Shown here: piece after piece, positions 6,614-9,089 of the stretch
Position numbering within the stretch: the first letter of the stretch is position 1
Layout of the letters: every line of letters starts with the position of its first letter
From: Fimbriimonadaceae bacterium
GTDB lineage: Bacteria > Armatimonadota > Fimbriimonadia > Fimbriimonadales > Fimbriimonadaceae
NCBI GenBank assembly: GCA_022402505.1
Contig: JAKRSE010000310.1
Span: 1-9,089, forward strand
Reading direction: 5' to 3'
Length of the DNA: 9,089 nucleotides
Program-made: the position numbers and the translations under genes
Notes under the pieces: model-generated
What the model saw: only the letters and a program-made list of their open reading frames with translations
What the model was told of the DNA's origin: nothing
Database searches by the model: none

Positions 6614-7371
6614 CGGCCGTCGAACAGCTCGTCGTCGAGGACGTTTCCGTCCGGTACCGAACGCCCGCCGGCGACTTCTGGGCCGTACGCGAGGCAAGCC
6701 TCTCGGTTGCCCGAGGCCGAACTTTGGCCGTGGTCGGCGAGTCCGGCTCCGGCAAGACCACCCTCGCCCGGGCGATTCTGGGCCTGGTTCCCCTGGCCTC
6801 CGGCACGATCCGCCTGAACGACGGCCGTCCGGATCGGGCCGTGCCTGCCGAACGGATCGGGATGGTCTGGCAGGACCCCTTTGCCAGTCTGGACCCTCGC
6901 TGGACGGTGGAGCGGCTGATCGCCGAGCCCGGACAGATCGCGGGCCGGGCGGTGGATGTGGCGTCGGTGATGGAGGAGGTCGGCCTCGACGCGTCGCTCG
7001 CCCGCCGGCATCCCCACCACCTCTCCGGCGGACAGCGTCAGCGGATCGCCATCGGGAGAGCCCTGGCCCTGCGTCCTCCGCTTCTGATCTGCGACGAACC
7101 GACCGCCGCGCTGGACCTCAGCATCCAGGCCCAGATCTTGAACCTGTTGAAGGACATCCAGCGGTCCCACGGCTGCGCCTGCCTCTACATCAGCCACGAC
7201 CTCCAGACAGTCCGGTTTCTGGCCGATGAGATCGTCGTCATGCGGGAAGGGCGGATTGTGGAGCGCGGGCCGACCGCCCGGATCTTCACAGACCCGCAGC
7301 ACGAATACACGAGGCTTCTGCTCGCTTCGGCCCCGTCCCTTGAGACTTTGGGCCAAATCCCGGGACTTTGA
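6610..7371 (+). CDS. ABC transporter ATPase, oligopeptide/dipeptide (OppF/DppF) type
   Basis: Encodes a 253-residue ATP-binding subunit that would power a peptide- or nickel-type importer from the cytosolic face of the membrane. Motifs in order: an aromatic A-loop candidate Tyr16, Walker A GESGSGKTT (43-51), Q-loop WQDPFASLDPR (87-97, Gln88), signature LSGGQRQR (138-145), Walker B LLICDE (158-163) with the D-loop AALD (166-169), and H-switch ISHD (194-197). DPFASLDPR, DLSIQAQILNLL and the tail PQHEYTRLLLASAP are typical of the Opp/Dpp/Nik group. The protein stops soon after that tail, so it lacks the longer C-terminal extension of full OppD/OppF proteins (about 320 residues). No permease, second ATPase or substrate-binding protein is next to it; partners would have to be elsewhere. 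The GTG start overlaps the nadK stop and has a strong ribosome site. The substrate is not predictable. Confidence 0.88.
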   Translation: MTAVEQLVVEDVSVRYRTPAGDFWAVREASLSVARGRTLAVVGESGSGKTTLARAILGLVPLASGTIRLNDGRPDRAVPAERIGMVWQDPFASLDPRWTVERLIAEPGQIAGRAVDVASVMEEVGLDASLARRHPHHLSGGQRQRIAIGRALALRPPLLICDEPTAALDLSIQAQILNLLKDIQRSHGCACLYISHDLQTVRFLADEIVVMREGRIVERGPTARIFTDPQHEYTRLLLASAPSLETLGQIPGL

Positions 7372-7424
7372 TCAGTTCTTAACAATCGACCTTCAACCTG
7401 CATCCACCGCAGGCATTGAGGCTC
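7340..7424 (+). promoter_or_regulatory. Palindrome-rich patch and gap ahead of phoU
   Basis: The last ATPase codons and the 53-bp gap before phoU hold several short symmetries: TTTGG-G-CCAAA (7347-7357), CCCGGG (7359-7364) and a direct repeat GACTTTG (7344-7350 and 7364-7370, 20 bp apart). An AT-richer stretch (about 7366-7386) follows, containing CTTAAC at 7378-7383, with CTTCAAC at 7391-7397. This is the most plausible place for a phoU promoter and operator, but no convincing -35/-10 pair is visible. The two CTTAAC-like units resemble half-sites of a PHO box, but their 13-bp offset does not match the usual 11-bp spacing. Confidence 0.25.
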
Positions 7425-8111
7425 ATGGAACGCGCACTGACCCGACTGGAACACGATGTCCGTTCCTTGATGACGGATGTTCTGGAGATGGGCGCGAATG
7501 TGGAGTCGATGTTCTCCCGAGCCTCCTTGGCCCTGGCGGCGGGCAACGTCCCCGGCGCGCAGCAGGTCATCGCCTCGGACGACGAGATCGACCAGGCCGA
7601 GCTGGAGATCGAGCGGCAGTGCATCATGCTCCTGGCTGAAGGGCCGCTGGGCAATGACCTCCGCCGCATCGAAGCCGCGCTGAAGATCGTGACCGATCTG
7701 GAACGGCTGGCGGACCTTGCCGTCGATCTGGCCCGGTCGGCGATCCGCCTGCAGAACTTTCCCGAGACCCGCGCCTTGGTCGATGTGACGACCCTCGCCT
7801 CCCGCCCCCCGCTGATGCTGCGCATCGCTCTGCGAGCCTGGTTCGAGGGAACGGCGGAAGGCCTCATGGACGTCGTTCGGCTGGAGGACGCCACGGACGA
7901 AGAGACCCTTGATGCGGTCGCTGGAATCCAGCGGCGGATGGGCGAGGGCGGCGAGGACCTGCAGGCCATGATCGAACTTCTCTTCGCCGTCCACCATGTC
8001 GAGCGGGCGGCCGACCTCGCCTTTGCGATCGCCGACCGGGTCTCCTTTGCCGAAACCGGCCGCCTGAAGAGCCTCCCCGGCAGCCTTCGCGGCGACCGAG
8101 AAGCGGGCTGA
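7425..8111 (+). CDS. phoU: PhoU-family phosphate signalling protein
   Basis: A 228-residue all-alpha protein with two PhoU three-helix repeats (about 1-110 and 125-215), the normal size for the family. Family-typical features are the start ERALTRLEHDVRSLMTDVLEMG (within 2-23), the paired acidic metal-binding motifs ERLAD (93-97, in a helix continuing with Asp101) and ERAAD (193-197, followed by Asp204), and the phrase E-x-E-R-Q-C-I-M-L-L before the third helix. PhoU proteins restrain phosphate uptake through the PstSCAB transporter and keep the PhoR/PhoB sensor system off when phosphate is plentiful; many act at the membrane face. No pst, phoB or phoR gene is beside it here. ATG 7425 was taken as the start. 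TTG 7416 is in frame and would add three residues; GAGG lies only 3 nt from the ATG, so the choice is not settled. Confidence 0.9.
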   Translation: MERALTRLEHDVRSLMTDVLEMGANVESMFSRASLALAAGNVPGAQQVIASDDEIDQAELEIERQCIMLLAEGPLGNDLRRIEAALKIVTDLERLADLAVDLARSAIRLQNFPETRALVDVTTLASRPPLMLRIALRAWFEGTAEGLMDVVRLEDATDEETLDAVAGIQRRMGEGGEDLQAMIELLFAVHHVERAADLAFAIADRVSFAETGRLKSLPGSLRGDREAG

Positions 8112-8136
8112 GCCGCCAGGTACCATCCGGCCTGGG

Positions 8137-8991
8137 ATGGAAGACCTCAAGGAGCTTTGGGCCAAGCGCGAACTCCTTTGGGCCATGACGGAGCGCGAAG
8201 TCCGAATCCGCTACAAAAATTCCGCGCTCGGCTTCCTCTGGTCGCTGGCGATGCCCCTCGCCTTTGTCGTGGTGATGAAGCTAGTCTTTGAGCAGTTTCT
8301 GGGAAACCGCACGGACAACTACAGCGCCTACCTGCTGGCGGCCTACCTTCCCTTCCTCTTCATGAATTCAGGGCTGATGGATTCGGCCCAGTCGGTCCTG
8401 GCTTCGATTCAGGTCATCAAGAAAGTCCATTTTCCGCGCGAAATCCTGCCGTTATCCACGGTGTTTTCGAACTTCATCCACCTGCTGCTGTCGCTGGCGG
8501 TCTTCTTTGTGTTCATCTTCGGTGTCTGGGCGTGGAACGGCTTCGGCATCAGTCCATTCACCTGGAAGCTCCTCTTTCTGCCGATCCTTCTGCTGGTGAC
8601 GCTGGCCTTCACCATCGGGCTGAGCCTGATCATCTCGTCGCTGAACGTGTTCTATGAAGATGTGAAGCACATGCTCGGGCTGCTGCTGTACCTGGTCTTC
8701 TTCCTGACCCCGATCATGTACTTCAGCGAGAACGTGTACCACCGGACCCTGGAGAGGCCGTGGCTGTTCTGGCTCTACCATCTGAACCCCTTCGCCTCGG
8801 CCGCGGTGCTGTTCCGGCGGACACTCCTCCCGACGATCGGCGTGGACGTGGGCGGAGAGACGCTGCAACCCATCCCCACCGCCGACATCGCCCTCCTCTT
8901 CGGGCTCTACTCCCTGATGGCGGCGCTGACCCTTTGGTTCGGCTGGATGCTGTTCCAGCGGCTGAAGTGGAGGTTTGTCGAGCGACCATGA
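8137..8991 (+). CDS. ABC-2 type polysaccharide export permease (Wzm/TagG-like)
   Basis: Encodes a 284-residue integral membrane protein. The N-terminus has the family layout: an amphipathic interface helix, then REVRIRYKNSALGFLWSLAMPL (within 20-41). About six membrane segments follow, near 31-53, 64-84, 110-133, 143-168, 179-198 and 247-274. The cytosolic loop VIKKVHFPREILPLS (93-107) and the segment SLNVFYEDVKHMLG (168-181) followed by FLTPIMY (189-195) are hallmarks of permeases that export O-antigen, capsule or teichoic-acid-like polymers with an ATPase partner. The next gene, overlapping by ATGA, is that ATPase. ATG 8137 fits the family's N-terminus; no good ribosome site is seen, and a short CCAGG/CCTGG inverted repeat (8116-8120 and 8131-8135) lies right in front. 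It starts 25 bp after phoU, so it may be read from the same transcript, although the functions are unrelated. Confidence 0.9.
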   Translation: MEDLKELWAKRELLWAMTEREVRIRYKNSALGFLWSLAMPLAFVVVMKLVFEQFLGNRTDNYSAYLLAAYLPFLFMNSGLMDSAQSVLASIQVIKKVHFPREILPLSTVFSNFIHLLLSLAVFFVFIFGVWAWNGFGISPFTWKLLFLPILLLVTLAFTIGLSLIISSLNVFYEDVKHMLGLLLYLVFFLTPIMYFSENVYHRTLERPWLFWLYHLNPFASAAVLFRRTLLPTIGVDVGGETLQPIPTADIALLFGLYSLMAALTLWFGWMLFQRLKWRFVERP

Positions 8992-9089
8992 ACGAGCCGG
9001 CGATTCAGGTTTCGGGGCTGGCCAAGAGCTTTCGGCTGAGCCACCAAGGCAGCGGCTCGCTGAAGACGGCCCTCCTCTGGTGGAAGCGA
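8988..9089 (+). CDS. Polysaccharide ABC exporter ATPase (Wzt/TagH-like), 5' end only
   Basis: The first 34 codons of a gene that runs off the window. The translation contains IQVSGLAKSFRL (6-17), the standard first strand of ABC ATPases with an aromatic residue at the A-loop place, then a loop leading to SLKTALLWW (24-32). This extended S-L-K region before Walker A is usual in Wzt/TagH proteins, where a helix precedes the core. Walker A itself would lie beyond the edge. The ATG overlaps the permease stop (ATGA), with GGAGG at 8969-8973 (14 nt upstream, rather far). Identification rests on this short sequence plus its position after the permease. Confidence 0.8.
   Translation, partial: MNEPAIQVSGLAKSFRLSHQGSGSLKTALLWWKR

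Noticed and set aside
7378..7397. PHO-box-like pair CTTAAC / CTTCAAC ahead of phoU
   Set aside because: The units differ from each other and sit 13 bp apart rather than the usual 11, so it is kept only as a weak remark.

Overview
This is a gene-dense, GC-rich bacterial chromosome segment. It carries mostly housekeeping genes and shows no tRNA, rRNA, insertion sequence, CRISPR array or phage gene. The organism is probably a diderm bacterium: there is a lipoprotein with a clear lipobox, an exported TPR protein with a Sec signal peptide, and a Wzm/Wzt-type polysaccharide exporter at the right edge. The phylum cannot be fixed from the sequence alone. A deep-branching high-GC lineage such as Armatimonadota is a weak guess only.

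Layout. (1) 1-623, + strand: the last codons of an upstream gene, then a GNAT-family acetyltransferase that starts inside that gene's stop codon. (2) 624-886: a convergent intergenic stretch with no credible gene but two inverted repeats that could end transcription. (3) 887-1324, - strand: a small lipoprotein of unknown function. (4) 1323-3626, + strand: purL, the FGAM synthase subunit of purine synthesis. It diverges from the lipoprotein gene so tightly that the two start codons appear to overlap. (5) 3678-7371, + strand: an exported TPR-repeat protein, NAD kinase and an OppF/DppF-type ABC ATPase, joined by two GTGA stop/start overlaps that suggest one translationally coupled transcript. (6) 7425-8111: a PhoU-family protein. 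(7) 8137-9089: an ABC-2 polysaccharide/teichoic-acid-type export permease and the first 34 codons of its ATPase (ATGA overlap), probably the start of a surface-polysaccharide locus.

How the genes relate. PurL serves purine synthesis, NadK makes NADP and PhoU tunes phosphate uptake and signalling. All are core metabolic functions, but they do not form one known pathway. The peptide-type ABC ATPase has no permease or binding-protein partner in view, and PhoU has no Pst transporter beside it. I found no convincing new multi-gene system. The points most worth a second look are the overlapping divergent starts of purL and the lipoprotein, the coupled TPR-nadK-ATPase trio, the run of A/T-ending codons between the two halves of purL, and the palindrome-rich patch ahead of phoU.
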